18,907 nt of DNA from Rhizobiaceae bacterium (lineage in GTDB: Bacteria > Pseudomonadota > Alphaproteobacteria > Rhizobiales > Rhizobiaceae): positions 1-18,907 of the forward strand of contig JAKISV010000038.1 of assembly GCA_021648425.1 (NCBI GenBank), given 5' to 3'. Under the pieces are notes generated by a model, which had not been told where the DNA came from, searched no databases, and saw only the letters and a list, made by a program, of their open reading frames with translations. Shown here piece by piece: positions 1 to 7,721 of this stretch (the first letter of the stretch is position 1; every line of letters begins with the position of its first letter). A program made the translations under genes and the position numbers.

Positions 1-223
1 TTATTTTACCTTCTTTGGTAACGGTGCGGTTTACGGCCTGAAACAAGCTTTCTTTACCAAAAATGTCTAAATCGTTGCTGTAAAAATGCTTGGGGTTTTT
101 AAACTGAACTCCGGTTTGGAGAGGCGAAAAATCTCTATTTAAATAATCTATTTCTGTTTGGGTGGTAATTTTGAGTTGCTTTTTCAAACGGTATTGATAG
201 GTGACTTTTGTATCTAAAACGCC
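1..223 (-). CDS. MutS-family protein fragment of Bacteroidetes type (partial, both ends)
   Basis: Read on the minus strand, this stretch is one open frame running off the left edge of the window. It contains LNRDFSPL, then HFYSNDLDIFGKESLFQ, then a following NRTVTKEGK. This matches what I remember of the membrane-linked MutS-like proteins of Bacteroidetes, in which a LNRDF...GSEF segment precedes H-Y-DLDLFG-SLF-NRT just ahead of the MutS core. The similarity fades around 215-223; beyond that the same frame stays open by chance through the opposite-strand gene. The fragment has no natural start or stop here. Its family and base composition do not fit the alphaproteobacterial genes that follow, so I infer that it was joined to them artificially. 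The family call is from memory of motifs, not from a search. Confidence 0.55.
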
Positions 224-238
224 CATGGCTACAAAGGC
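212..238. other. Probable chimeric junction (assembly misjoin)
   Basis: Two coding signals collide here. To the left, the minus strand carries a Bacteroidetes-like MutS fragment whose family resemblance ends near 215-223. To the right, the plus strand carries the C-terminal part of a DUF4384-like protein whose upstream frame is closed by a stop at 198-200, so the expected N-terminal part of the domain is missing. Neither gene ends naturally. The exact join cannot be placed to the base from sequence alone. A natural insertion is possible, but I see no repeat or integrase at the boundary. Confidence 0.45.
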
Positions 239-593
239 AATAAAACTCAGCGCCGGAAAAAAACTGACTTTCCCAAGTAAGAAAGATGGCTTTTTGTTCC
301 GCATGGTGGATCCAGGCAAAGAAAAGGTAATAGCACTTTGCAGCACGACCCAGGAGTATATTCCCGGTATCAAATATGATTTCAAGACTGCCGATTTTGC
401 TGAACAGGGAACAGAAACCAACCTTAACCGTGCATTGGGCGACGCTGCAACCAGTCTCACCCGCGCAATCCGGGTCGAGGGTGCAGGCAGCAAAAAAACC
501 AAGAAGAAAGCAAAAGATAAAAAGGTGGCTGTTGTCGGTAAAAAACCAATCGCCCAGTCTCGCAAAGCGATATCTCTGGTTGTTAAAAAATAA
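225..593 (+). pseudogene. DUF4384-like protein, N-terminally truncated C-terminal part
   Basis: The 122-residue frame from ATG 225 starts with a beta-rich segment (KLTFPSKKDGFLFRM, then DPGKEKVIALCST). This resembles the second half of DUF4384, a domain often attached to secreted caspase-like peptidases, kinases or other envelope proteins, where a PPG-E-ALVS-like strand is typical. The middle (ALGDAATSLTRAIRVEG) is probably helical. The last ~35 residues are very lysine-rich (KKTKKKAKDKK) and likely disordered. A GTG at 201 is an alternative start, directly after an in-frame stop at 198-200. No convincing ribosome-binding site precedes either start. Because the domain begins in its middle beside a suspected misjoin, I read this as a gene fragment rather than a complete small protein. 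The 3' end is natural and followed by a hairpin. The family assignment is tentative. Confidence 0.45.
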
Positions 594-596
594 ATG

Positions 597-636
597 AATT
601 TGATGTTTCGGGGCCTAAACTCCGAAACATCAAATT
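597..636. terminator. Strong hairpin, probable terminator
   Basis: A perfect 15-bp inverted repeat, AATTTGATGTTTCGG at 597-611 and its complement at 622-636, is separated by a 10-base loop. It starts three bases after the stop of the preceding gene. There is no long T-run on the plus strand beyond the right arm, so it is not a textbook intrinsic terminator, although the A/T-rich arm bases leave short A and T runs on both sides. It separates the left-end fragment from gcdH. Confidence 0.6.
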
Positions 637-752
637 TCGCAATATTTCCTTTGTTTCAAGTTTGCAGTTGCAACAGGTGTCAGTTTTGGTCAAACATTCG
701 GCCGTAGGCTAATCTACAACAAAATTTTATTGCAACAATCCGGGAAAACCTG

Positions 753-1967
753 ATGTCACAACCCACAACTTCTTCCGAGCCTCAAAAACCAGCCCGTTTT
801 AAGTGGGACGATCCGTTTTTGCTGGACGAGCAACTGAGTGAAGAAGAACGCATGATTGCCGATGCCGCGCGTGCCTTCGCCCAAACCGAGCTGATGCCGT
901 TGATTGAACATGCCTATATGAACGAAGAAACAGACCCGGAACTGTTTCGCAAAATGGGTGCGGCCGGTCTGCTGGGAACTACAATTCCCGAGCAATATGG
1001 TTGTGCCGGTGCTAACTATGTCTCTTACGGCCTGGTAGCGCGTGAAATCGAGCGTGTTGATTCTGGATACCGTTCAATGATGAGCGTTCAGTCTTCCCTC
1101 GTCATGTACCCGATCTATGCTTATGGCACCGAAGCGCAACGCAAAAAATATCTGCCGGGCCTGGGCACAGGTGAATTAATAGGCTGCTTTGGATTAACTG
1201 AACCTGATGCGGGTTCTGATCCCGGAGGCATGAAAACCCGCGCCATCAAGACGCAAAACGGTTATCGCCTGATCGGCACCAAAATGTGGATATCCAATTC
1301 ACCCATTGCAGATGTATTTGTCGTATGGGCAAAATCTGAAAGCGACGATGGTGCAATACGTGGCTTTATCCTTGAAAAAGGGATGCAGGGTTTAAGCGCT
1401 CCCAAGATAGGCGGCAAACTTTCCCTGCGCGCATCGATCACCGGTGAAATTGTTATGGATAATGTAGAGGTGGGAGAAGATGCAATCCTGCCTAATGTTT
1501 CAGGCCTAAAAGGCCCCTTTGGCTGCCTCAACCGTGCACGCTACGGAATTTCCTGGGGTGTTCTTGGTGCCGCAGAAGCCTGCTGGCACCAGGCATTGCA
1601 ATATGGCCTCGACAGAAAACAGTTCGGTCGCCCGCTGGCCGCAACGCAGCTTTATCAAAAGAAACTGGCTGACATGCAGACAGAAATCACCCTGGGCCTG
1701 CAGTCCTCTCTTCGTGTCGGGCGATTGATGGATGAGGGCAAGATGGCGCCTGAGATGATTTCACTGGTAAAACGTAACAACTGCGGCAAGGCGCTCGACA
1801 TTGCGCGCGTAGCCCGTGACATGCATGGCGGTAACGGCATACAAATTGAATACCAGGTAATGCGCCACGCTGCTAATCTGGAAACAGTAAATACCTATGA
1901 AGGCACCCATGATATTCACGCGCTGATTTTGGGCCGTGCCCAGACCGGTATCCAGGCATTTTTCTAG
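753..1967 (+). CDS. gcdH: Glutaryl-CoA dehydrogenase
   Basis: This 404-residue acyl-CoA dehydrogenase should oxidatively decarboxylate glutaryl-CoA to crotonyl-CoA with FAD, in lysine/tryptophan/glutarate breakdown, passing electrons to electron-transfer flavoprotein. The sequence has the glutaryl-CoA dehydrogenase signatures: FKWDDPFLLDEQLSEEER at the N terminus, YRSMMSVQSSLVM carrying the substrate-binding Arg, CFGLTEPDAGSDPGGM and MWISNSPIADVFVVWAK in the FAD-binding middle domain, RKQFGRPLAATQLYQKKLADM, and the C-terminal YEGTHDIHALILGRAQTG. The catalytic base is predicted as Glu383 in YEGTHD. Length is typical for the bacterial enzyme and there is no frameshift. It is followed after 28 nt by the cyclase gene, preceded by AAGGA, so read-through transcription is possible, though no functional link is evident. 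Confidence 0.93.
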   Translation: MSQPTTSSEPQKPARFKWDDPFLLDEQLSEEERMIADAARAFAQTELMPLIEHAYMNEETDPELFRKMGAAGLLGTTIPEQYGCAGANYVSYGLVAREIERVDSGYRSMMSVQSSLVMYPIYAYGTEAQRKKYLPGLGTGELIGCFGLTEPDAGSDPGGMKTRAIKTQNGYRLIGTKMWISNSPIADVFVVWAKSESDDGAIRGFILEKGMQGLSAPKIGGKLSLRASITGEIVMDNVEVGEDAILPNVSGLKGPFGCLNRARYGISWGVLGAAEACWHQALQYGLDRKQFGRPLAATQLYQKKLADMQTEITLGLQSSLRVGRLMDEGKMAPEMISLVKRNNCGKALDIARVARDMHGGNGIQIEYQVMRHAANLETVNTYEGTHDIHALILGRAQTGIQAFF

Positions 1968-1995
1968 GTCCTGACCGCAAGGAAAACCAAATCGT

Positions 1996-3942
1996 ATGAA
2001 ACGCATCGGCACAAGAATGGCAGCGATATTATCGTTGATTGTGACGATAATTGTTTTGCCGCTCACACAAATTCCGCCTTTGCACACCTTTGAAGCCCGA
2101 TACAGCGATTTGCTGATGACGTTCCTCGCTAAAAGAACAAAACCATCTGAAGACATCGTTATAGTAAAAATCACAGAAGATACCCTGGCAACGCTTCCCT
2201 ATCGTTCACCGCTGGACAGGGGTTTTTTGGCCGACATAGTAGAAAAAATTCTGGCGGCAAATCCAAAAGCCATCGGCATTGATTTGTTGCTCGATCAGCC
2301 CAGCGAAAAACAAAAAGACGATAGACTGTATTCACTTCTTGAAAAAAATTCTGACAAAGTATTTGTGGTTTACGGCGATAAGCAGGACGGATTGAGTGAA
2401 GCCCAGGTAGCCTATGAAGACAAAGTCCTCAAAAATATATCCAAGGCAATCGCTGTTCTGCCCAAAGATGGCAGCGATGGAGTAGTGCGGCATTTTCTGG
2501 AAGGGCGTGTTTATGGCGACATGGTTATGCCATCTCTGGCGCACGCAGTTGCCGGCACCTGGCGAAACCAGCTGAGTGATGGATATTCACGTATCGTCTA
2601 TCAACATAAGGAGGATGGTAAGCCCCGCGATTTCCCCAACTATCCTGCCCATGTGGTCAAAGTGCTTCCGAAAGAATGGTTCACCGACAAATATGTAATG
2701 ATTGGCGTTGATCTGCCATTTGTTGATCGCCACAGAACGCCGTTCACCTCTTCGAGGGGGGAGGCGGAAGGCCTGATGCCCGGCGTGTTTATTCATGCCC
2801 ATATTCTTGACCAGCTATTGGCCGGAGTGCGCATAAGCGAAGTGGTCGGCTTTACAGGTATAGCAATGTTTTGGTTTGCAGGTTTTATCGGAATTATGGT
2901 CGTGCGGATACGCCAGGCAATCTGGCTGCGGGCAACCCTGCTAATTACAAGTGTGGTGGCAACCGTTGGTTTTTCCATCACTGCATTCAGCATCAACCTG
3001 CTGCTTGTCCCTACAATGCCGATGGTTGTCACAATGATTCTCTCCGCCATGGTTGGCTCGGCAATCTTGTGGCAGTTCGATCGCCGCGAAAAACAATTTG
3101 TGCGAAATGCCTGGTCGCACTATGTCAGCCCGGAAGTTGTTGATGACATGATTTCAAATCCTGAAAAAATGAAACTGGGCGGCGAACAAATGGATGTGTC
3201 GTTCATTTTTACCGACATTGCCGGGTTTACTGCCATGTCAGAAAGAATGCCGGTACAACAACTTTCCACCATATTGAACGATTATCTTGACCGGGTTAGC
3301 GCCGAATTTGTGAAATCAGGTGCGACTTTAGATAAATTTGTTGGTGATGCAGTAGTTGGATTTATCGGTGCCCCGATGCCCGACAACGACCACCCGAACA
3401 ACGCAGTGACCCTGGCAATAAAAATTGACAAAATCTGCCGGAATTTCAGGGCTGAACTGGCAACAAAAGGAATCGATTTTGGCCATACCCGCATTGGTGT
3501 GCATTCAGGACCTGCAATAATCGGTAATTTTGGCGGCAGCAATTTTTTTAATTACACAGCACTTGGCGATACGGTTAATACCGCTTCAAGGCTGGAGGGA
3601 GCAAACAAGAATTTCACCTCCCTTATCTGTATTTCAGGAGCAACTGCCGGACGGGCAAACGCACACGAGTTCAGGCCTTTGGGGCGTCTATTACTGGCAG
3701 GAAAAACCAAACCGGTTGAAGCATTTGAGCCAATCGATGCAATCAGGGGAGAGCATGCTCCAATTGAAGTGTATCGTAATGCATATGCGCAACTTGAAAA
3801 AGGTACTATATCCTGTCTGCAGACCTTCAAAAGTCTGGCTAAAAAATATCCGGAAGACTATCTGGTCAAATGTCACTTACAACGTTTGATGGATGGCCAG
3901 AAAACCAATTTGATTGACCTGTCAGGAGGATCAACAAAATGA
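1996..3942 (+). CDS. CHASE2-domain class III adenylate/guanylate cyclase
   Basis: This 648-residue membrane protein should sense a periplasmic signal and make cAMP (less likely cGMP). A first membrane helix (about residues 9-27) is followed by a periplasmic CHASE2 domain (about 33-275; FEARYSDLLM near its start, IGIDLLLDQPS in the middle). Three closely spaced membrane helices follow (about 286-305, 311-330, 336-358), the standard CHASE2 arrangement. The catalytic domain covers about 398-580: metal-binding Asp407 in FTDIAGFT and Asp451 in FVGDAVVGF, base-recognising Lys447 and Asp525 in ALGD, and transition-state Asn528 and Arg532 in TVNTASRLE. The Lys/Asp pair favours ATP. All key residues are present, so it is expected to be active as a homodimer. 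The C-terminal ~70 residues are helical, possibly a TPR-like tail. Its stop overlaps the start of the next gene (ATGA), implying coupled translation with the secreted FecR-like protein. AAGGA lies upstream of the ATG. Confidence 0.88.
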   Translation: MKRIGTRMAAILSLIVTIIVLPLTQIPPLHTFEARYSDLLMTFLAKRTKPSEDIVIVKITEDTLATLPYRSPLDRGFLADIVEKILAANPKAIGIDLLLDQPSEKQKDDRLYSLLEKNSDKVFVVYGDKQDGLSEAQVAYEDKVLKNISKAIAVLPKDGSDGVVRHFLEGRVYGDMVMPSLAHAVAGTWRNQLSDGYSRIVYQHKEDGKPRDFPNYPAHVVKVLPKEWFTDKYVMIGVDLPFVDRHRTPFTSSRGEAEGLMPGVFIHAHILDQLLAGVRISEVVGFTGIAMFWFAGFIGIMVVRIRQAIWLRATLLITSVVATVGFSITAFSINLLLVPTMPMVVTMILSAMVGSAILWQFDRREKQFVRNAWSHYVSPEVVDDMISNPEKMKLGGEQMDVSFIFTDIAGFTAMSERMPVQQLSTILNDYLDRVSAEFVKSGATLDKFVGDAVVGFIGAPMPDNDHPNNAVTLAIKIDKICRNFRAELATKGIDFGHTRIGVHSGPAIIGNFGGSNFFNYTALGDTVNTASRLEGANKNFTSLICISGATAGRANAHEFRPLGRLLLAGKTKPVEAFEPIDAIRGEHAPIEVYRNAYAQLEKGTISCLQTFKSLAKKYPEDYLVKCHLQRLMDGQKTNLIDLSGGSTK

Positions 3943-4718
3943 TTAATTACACCAAAAGGTTTGCTGGCGCCGCCGCCTGGCTCAGCTTGCTGATATTTGG
4001 TTTCTCATTTCCCGGTGATGCAAACGCTCAATCAGCTGAATATGTCATTTTTGAAGTAAATGGCTCTGCACCTGGCCTGTCGGAAAAGTTTGTTCTTGGA
4101 TCTGTATTAAAAGACGGCGACAGGATCGAGTTGCCCGAAAGTTCAGAAATCAGACTTCTCGACAAAGCCGGTGATATCGTAATATTGACTGGACCACTTG
4201 TTGGCACGGTTCTTAACGAAGATGGCGATTCACAAGAATCCAGGGATGGCAGCAACGCGCTGAAAATTATCGCGAAACTGATGTTTGGAAAAAGAAGCCT
4301 TGTAAACAATCTTGGCGCCGCACGCACCGTGGAAAACAACCCCGTTGTTATTGCCAAAAAACAAGCCTGGGTGCCGGTGATTTTCAAACCCGGAACCTAT
4401 TGCCTGCCCCTGGATGCTCCGGTATTCAGCCGTGCAAGTTCCAAAAAACGAGCGAAAATTACAGTGATGGCCGACGGTGGCATATTTGTGGAAAAAACCT
4501 GGAACAAGGATGAAAATTCAATTTCGATTTCCGATGTCGTCAAAAAGAGCGTGGAAAGTTACACATTGTTTATATCTTTCCATTCAACCGAATCTTCCCT
4601 CCATCTGCTCGACCGCTCAGGCATGTCTTCCACCCGGCAATTGGCCTGGATGGTTGAACGCGGCTGTGATACTCAGGCCGTGCAATTGTTGAAAGAGCTT
4701 TCTGAAGAAGCCGGGTAG
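3939..4718 (+). CDS. Secreted FecR-like domain protein paired with the cyclase
   Basis: The 259-residue product begins with a clear Sec signal peptide (hydrophobic residues about 9-24, cleavage probably after ANA at 30). Next comes a beta-rich segment at about 35-95 whose pattern (GSVLKDGDRIELPESSEIRLLDKAG, then LTGP) is that of the FecR/prepilin-type repeat domain, in which a secreted protein binds or presents a signal. The remainder (about 130-259) has a second beta-rich part and a helical C terminus with two Cys (CLPL near 152, RGCDTQ near 243) that could form a disulfide. It overlaps the cyclase by 4 nt, with AGGAGG just upstream. Genes for CHASE2 cyclases are often next to FecR-like genes. 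I infer it modulates the periplasmic CHASE2 sensor or delivers its signal. The C-terminal half is unrecognised. Confidence 0.6.
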   Translation: MINYTKRFAGAAAWLSLLIFGFSFPGDANAQSAEYVIFEVNGSAPGLSEKFVLGSVLKDGDRIELPESSEIRLLDKAGDIVILTGPLVGTVLNEDGDSQESRDGSNALKIIAKLMFGKRSLVNNLGAARTVENNPVVIAKKQAWVPVIFKPGTYCLPLDAPVFSRASSKKRAKITVMADGGIFVEKTWNKDENSISISDVVKKSVESYTLFISFHSTESSLHLLDRSGMSSTRQLAWMVERGCDTQAVQLLKELSEEAG

Positions 4719-4777
4719 GGGATTGCTAAATACTGAATTATTGTATCTGTTTAGATCAAGCAAACGGGATATAAAAC

Positions 4778-5470
4778 TTGCCACCGGTTAAAATCCAATA
4801 TTTTTCAGATGTACTATGCATATGGGCCTATATCGCCCAGGTGCGCATCGAAAAACTCTCTGCAGAATTTGGTGAAAAAATAGCAATTGAGAACCATTTT
4901 TGTTCTGTATTTCCCGATAGCTGGACCAAAATCGAAAACAACTGGGGTGCCAAAGGCGGTTTTGCCGGATTCAACAAGCACCTGATTGAAGTATCAGAAA
5001 AATTCCCGCACATCGAAGTGAGCGAACGTATCTGGCTGGATGCAAAACCAAGAACATCAGCAAGTCCGCATCTGTTTTTAAAAGCAGTTGAACTCATTGA
5101 GCATAGCCAGTCCGGTGATAGTGCGATACCCTATCTTGAACGTTTGTCCATACGTGCGGCCGCACAAGTGCGAAAGGCATTTTTCAAGTCTTCACTCGAT
5201 ATTTCTTCCTGGCAGGAGCAAAGCCGGATCGCTGAAGAACTTGGCATTGATACAGACCTTGTCAGCGAAAAAATCCGCTCCCCGCAGGCTTTCGCCCTGC
5301 TGGCTGCCGATTATGATCTTGCCCAAAAGAAAAGCATCGAAGGCAGCCCGACATTCATCATGAACAACGGCAGACAAAAACTGTTTGGCAATGTTGGCTA
5401 TCGGTTACTTGAAGCGAATGTCCAGGAGTTGCTGCGAAACCCGCCACTGGATGAAGCGAGCTGGTGTTAA
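4778..5470 (+). CDS. DsbA-family/kappa-type thioredoxin-fold oxidoreductase with a CIWA motif
   Basis: This 230-residue cytoplasmic protein (no signal peptide) has the DsbA-like thioredoxin fold with a helical insertion shared by 2-hydroxychromene-2-carboxylate isomerases, kappa-class glutathione transferases and FrnE-type oxidoreductases. The first strand leads into FSDVLCIWAYIA. The usual CPWC or SPWS is here Cys14-Ile-Trp-Ala17, so only one active-site cysteine remains and classic CxxC dithiol exchange is not possible. The cis-proline loop is intact as EGSPTF (Pro191). The product ends in Trp-Cys. The start must be TTG at 4778: no ATG lies in this frame before the core, and GGGAT sits at a plausible distance upstream. 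It is the last of the plus-strand group; its stop is only 5 nt from the stop of the convergent cytochrome gene. Substrate unknown; glutathione-dependent transfer or isomerisation fits the single Cys better than disulfide exchange. Confidence 0.7.
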   Translation: MPPVKIQYFSDVLCIWAYIAQVRIEKLSAEFGEKIAIENHFCSVFPDSWTKIENNWGAKGGFAGFNKHLIEVSEKFPHIEVSERIWLDAKPRTSASPHLFLKAVELIEHSQSGDSAIPYLERLSIRAAAQVRKAFFKSSLDISSWQEQSRIAEELGIDTDLVSEKIRSPQAFALLAADYDLAQKKSIEGSPTFIMNNGRQKLFGNVGYRLLEANVQELLRNPPLDEASWC

Positions 5471-5475
5471 AAAGC

Positions 5476-6396
5476 CTACGGCTTTACCGTTGGCACGGCT
5501 GCAACAACTTTCAGATAAGCAGCAATAGCCTCGCGATCGGAGGCTGGCAGTTTGGCCATGTTTTCCTGCACGCTTACCATCGAGGAACCAAAGGAGTCAT
5601 ATTCCGGTGTAAATCCACTTTCCAGCGAATAGGCAATGTCTGAAAGGGTCCAGGGGCCAAGGCCGGTTTTGTGTGGCGTGATATTCGGGATGCTGCCTTT
5701 TCCTTCCGGTGCGGGGCCGCCAGCCAGCCATTTGGATTTGTCCATACCACCAATGAGGTTTCGCGGCGTATGGCACGCTCCGCAGTGGGCAGGTCCTTCA
5801 ACAAGGTAACGCCCACGCGCAAGTTGGGGGTCATTCTCATCAATTTCAACAATTGGATCATTGTGCAAAAACAAGGTTTTCCAAAGCCCTAAACCGCGAC
5901 GAAGTCTAAACGGCAATGGCAATTCATGTTCAAGGTTTGATAAATCCACTGGTTTGAGCGTCTTCATATAGGCCCACAGGTCAGCAATATCTTCAATTTC
6001 CATGCGGGCATAAGAAGTATAGGGAAAAGCCGGGTAATAGTGCGATCCGTCAGGAGCAATCCCGCGCATCATAGCATTGGCAAACTGCGCCCCGGTCCAA
6101 CTGCCAATGCCATTCTCCAGATGTGGAGTGATATTGGGAGCATAAAAAGTACCAAATGGCGTATTGAGGGGATGCCGCCCGCCCAACAGCAGCTTTTCAT
6201 CACCTTTTGCACCCAGTTTAGCGTGGCATGAAGCACATCCACCGGCGAAAAAAACCAGCTCGCCATTTTGCACGTCACCATTTTCAATACCTGTCAGCAT
6301 GTTCGCAGGCAAAGGATTTGGAGCAGTCAAAAACCAGAAAACCGCGACGCCCAAAAGCGCCGCAATTCCTGCAAGTTTAATAAGTGCTTTCAGCAA
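5476..6396 (-). CDS. Membrane-anchored diheme cytochrome c
   Basis: This electron carrier has an N-terminal signal anchor (LLGVAVFWFL) and a periplasmic part with two class I cytochrome domains. With the TTG start at 6396 (306 residues), the heme motifs CASCH and CGACH lie at about residues 54-58 and 205-209. Each is followed by a YAPNITPH- or IPNITPHKTGLG-type segment, the signature of diheme subunits that accept electrons from dehydrogenases (alcohol, gluconate, sorbitol types). No dehydrogenase subunit is adjacent. In-frame ATG codons at 6447 and 6438 would give 17 or 14 extra residues lying inside the cytochrome c' reading region, so I favour the TTG, 8 nt after the cytochrome c' stop, whose product starts like a normal signal anchor. 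The tight spacing implies an operon with cytochrome c'. Confidence 0.85.
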   Translation of the reverse strand: MLKALIKLAGIAALLGVAVFWFLTAPNPLPANMLTGIENGDVQNGELVFFAGGCASCHAKLGAKGDEKLLLGGRHPLNTPFGTFYAPNITPHLENGIGSWTGAQFANAMMRGIAPDGSHYYPAFPYTSYARMEIEDIADLWAYMKTLKPVDLSNLEHELPLPFRLRRGLGLWKTLFLHNDPIVEIDENDPQLARGRYLVEGPAHCGACHTPRNLIGGMDKSKWLAGGPAPEGKGSIPNITPHKTGLGPWTLSDIAYSLESGFTPEYDSFGSSMVSVQENMAKLPASDREAIAAYLKVVAAVPTVKP

Positions 6397-6404
6397 CTTA
6401 ACGC

Positions 6405-6842
6405 CTATGGCTGGGACAGGCGGTAGACTTTGTGGCATGCCGCACAATTGGCAGCAACCGGTCCAAATACAGCTTTAAATGCATCAAGATCAGCAGGTTT
6501 GGCTGCAATGGCTGCTGCTGTATCAGCCTGGAATTTTACCATAGCCGTATTAAAACCAGCCATATCTTCCCAGATTTTTGGACCGGCAGTAGTATCAATG
6601 CCCATTTCCGTACCTTCTGGAAACAGGCTCGTGATTCCAATCGAAGCATTATTCATTACAGCAAACGAAAGCAGTGCAACATTGGGGTCGTAATCCATTT
6701 GTTCTTTAACCATTTTAACCAGTGAACCCATAGCCATGCCTACATTTTTCATGGCTGCCTTGCGGTCTGCAATGGGTTCCGCATATACGGCCGTGCCTGC
6801 AAATATACAGGCTGCAATTGTTCCAAGAATTACTTTTCTCAC
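6405..6842 (-). CDS. Cytochrome c' (class II c-type cytochrome)
   Basis: The 145-residue precursor starts with a Sec signal peptide (cleavage after VYA, residue 21) followed by a four-helix bundle. A single heme site, CAACHKVYR, sits at the very C terminus (Cys133, Cys136, His137), diagnostic of class II cytochromes such as cytochrome c' and c-556. The first helix carries DRKAAMKNVGMAMGSLVKMVK; a Met here could be a sixth heme ligand (c-556 type), whereas true c' is five-coordinate and binds NO or CO. I cannot decide between them. The gene is first in a two-gene unit with the diheme cytochrome. Likely roles are periplasmic electron transfer or NO/oxygen-radical protection, and sodB lies just upstream on the same strand. 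Confidence 0.88.
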   Translation of the reverse strand: MRKVILGTIAACIFAGTAVYAEPIADRKAAMKNVGMAMGSLVKMVKEQMDYDPNVALLSFAVMNNASIGITSLFPEGTEMGIDTTAGPKIWEDMAGFNTAMVKFQADTAAAIAAKPADLDAFKAVFGPVAANCAACHKVYRLSQP

Positions 6843-6989
6843 TTACGATTCCTCCAAGTAGATTAGGCCAGTTGTTATGGCCGGTTTCAATTATACGTAT
6901 TTATACACGCAGGTTTCAATTTAAATATGGCAGAATTATTATCATAAGACGCTTGCATTTAGCTACATAAATCCAACGTTGTCGAACTT

Positions 6990-7003
6990 ATTGTGATCGC
7001 AAT
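6990..7003. promoter_or_regulatory. Near-palindrome upstream of the cytochrome c' operon
   Basis: ATTGTGATCGCAAT pairs along its whole length except for one pair flanking the central GATC. It lies in the 183-base gap between sodB and the cytochrome c' gene, about 150 bases ahead of the latter. It could be an operator for a dimeric regulator, but I do not recognise the motif, and no -35/-10 pair could be placed with confidence. The direct repeat GGTTTCAATT near 6883 and 6912 is also in this gap. Otherwise I see nothing in it. Confidence 0.2.
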
Positions 7004-7025
7004 GCCTGTCTGTTGTTATTCCTGC

Positions 7026-7628
7026 CTAAGCCCCTGTTGCCTCAAACATTTCCAAAACATAATCCCAGTTGATCATGTTATCGACAAACGCCTCCAGATA
7101 TTTTGGTCGCGCATTGCGATAATCGATATAGTAGGAGTGTTCCCACACATCACAGCCAAGAATTGGTGAAGCGCCACTGACAAGCGGGTTTTCGCCATTT
7201 GGTGTTTTCATGATTTCAAGTTTGCCGTTGTTTACAGCAAGCCAGCACCAGCCGGAGCCAAATTGTGTAAGTCCGGCGGCGATAAAATCTGCTTTGAATT
7301 TGTCATAGCCGCCCAGATCAGCGTCAATTGCCGATTGCAGTTTTCCAGGCAGACTTGTGCCGCCACCATCTTTTTTCATCCAGCTCCAAAAATGGATATG
7401 GTTATAGTGCTGGCCGGCATTGTTAAACAGGCCGGCATTACTGCCGTGGCTCTCACGCACGATGTCTTCAAGTGATTTGCCCTCAAGGCCGGAACCCTCA
7501 AGCAGCTTATTACCGTTGGTTACATAGGCCTGGTGATGTTTGTCATGATGAAACTCCAGTGTTTCAGCAGACATATAAGGTGCCAGGGCATCATAGGCAT
7601 AGGGCAGTTCGGGAAGTTCAAAAGCCAT
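7026..7628 (-). CDS. sodB: Iron-type superoxide dismutase
   Basis: This 200-residue cytoplasmic enzyme converts superoxide to hydrogen peroxide and oxygen. Metal ligands are His27 (FHHDKHH), His77 (HYNHIHFW), Asp160 and His164 (GCDVWEHSYYIDY). Gln73 in FNNAGQHYNH occupies the place of the outer-sphere glutamine of Fe-type enzymes, and the Mn-type glutamine position holds Gly (NGENPL), so iron is the likely metal; some alphaproteobacterial members also accept Mn. The start is the ATG at 7628, preceded by TTGGAGGA; a longer frame reaching 7727 adds 33 residues with no family counterpart. The gene is divergent from the haloacid dehalogenase across a 186-base gap. Confidence 0.93.
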   Translation of the reverse strand: MAFELPELPYAYDALAPYMSAETLEFHHDKHHQAYVTNGNKLLEGSGLEGKSLEDIVRESHGSNAGLFNNAGQHYNHIHFWSWMKKDGGGTSLPGKLQSAIDADLGGYDKFKADFIAAGLTQFGSGWCWLAVNNGKLEIMKTPNGENPLVSGASPILGCDVWEHSYYIDYRNARPKYLEAFVDNMINWDYVLEMFEATGA

Positions 7629-7721
7629 TGGTTCCTCCAATATTGAGAACATGAATTTGTTTGCAGGCAAAGTGGTTATCGGCCATAATTTATCTGCTAT
7701 CTTTAACAAAAGACAGACCAA

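Noticed and set aside
1761..2174. A 137-residue minus-strand frame across the gcdH/cyclase boundary
   Set aside because: It lies opposite two well-supported genes, shows no recognisable motif and has no upstream signal.
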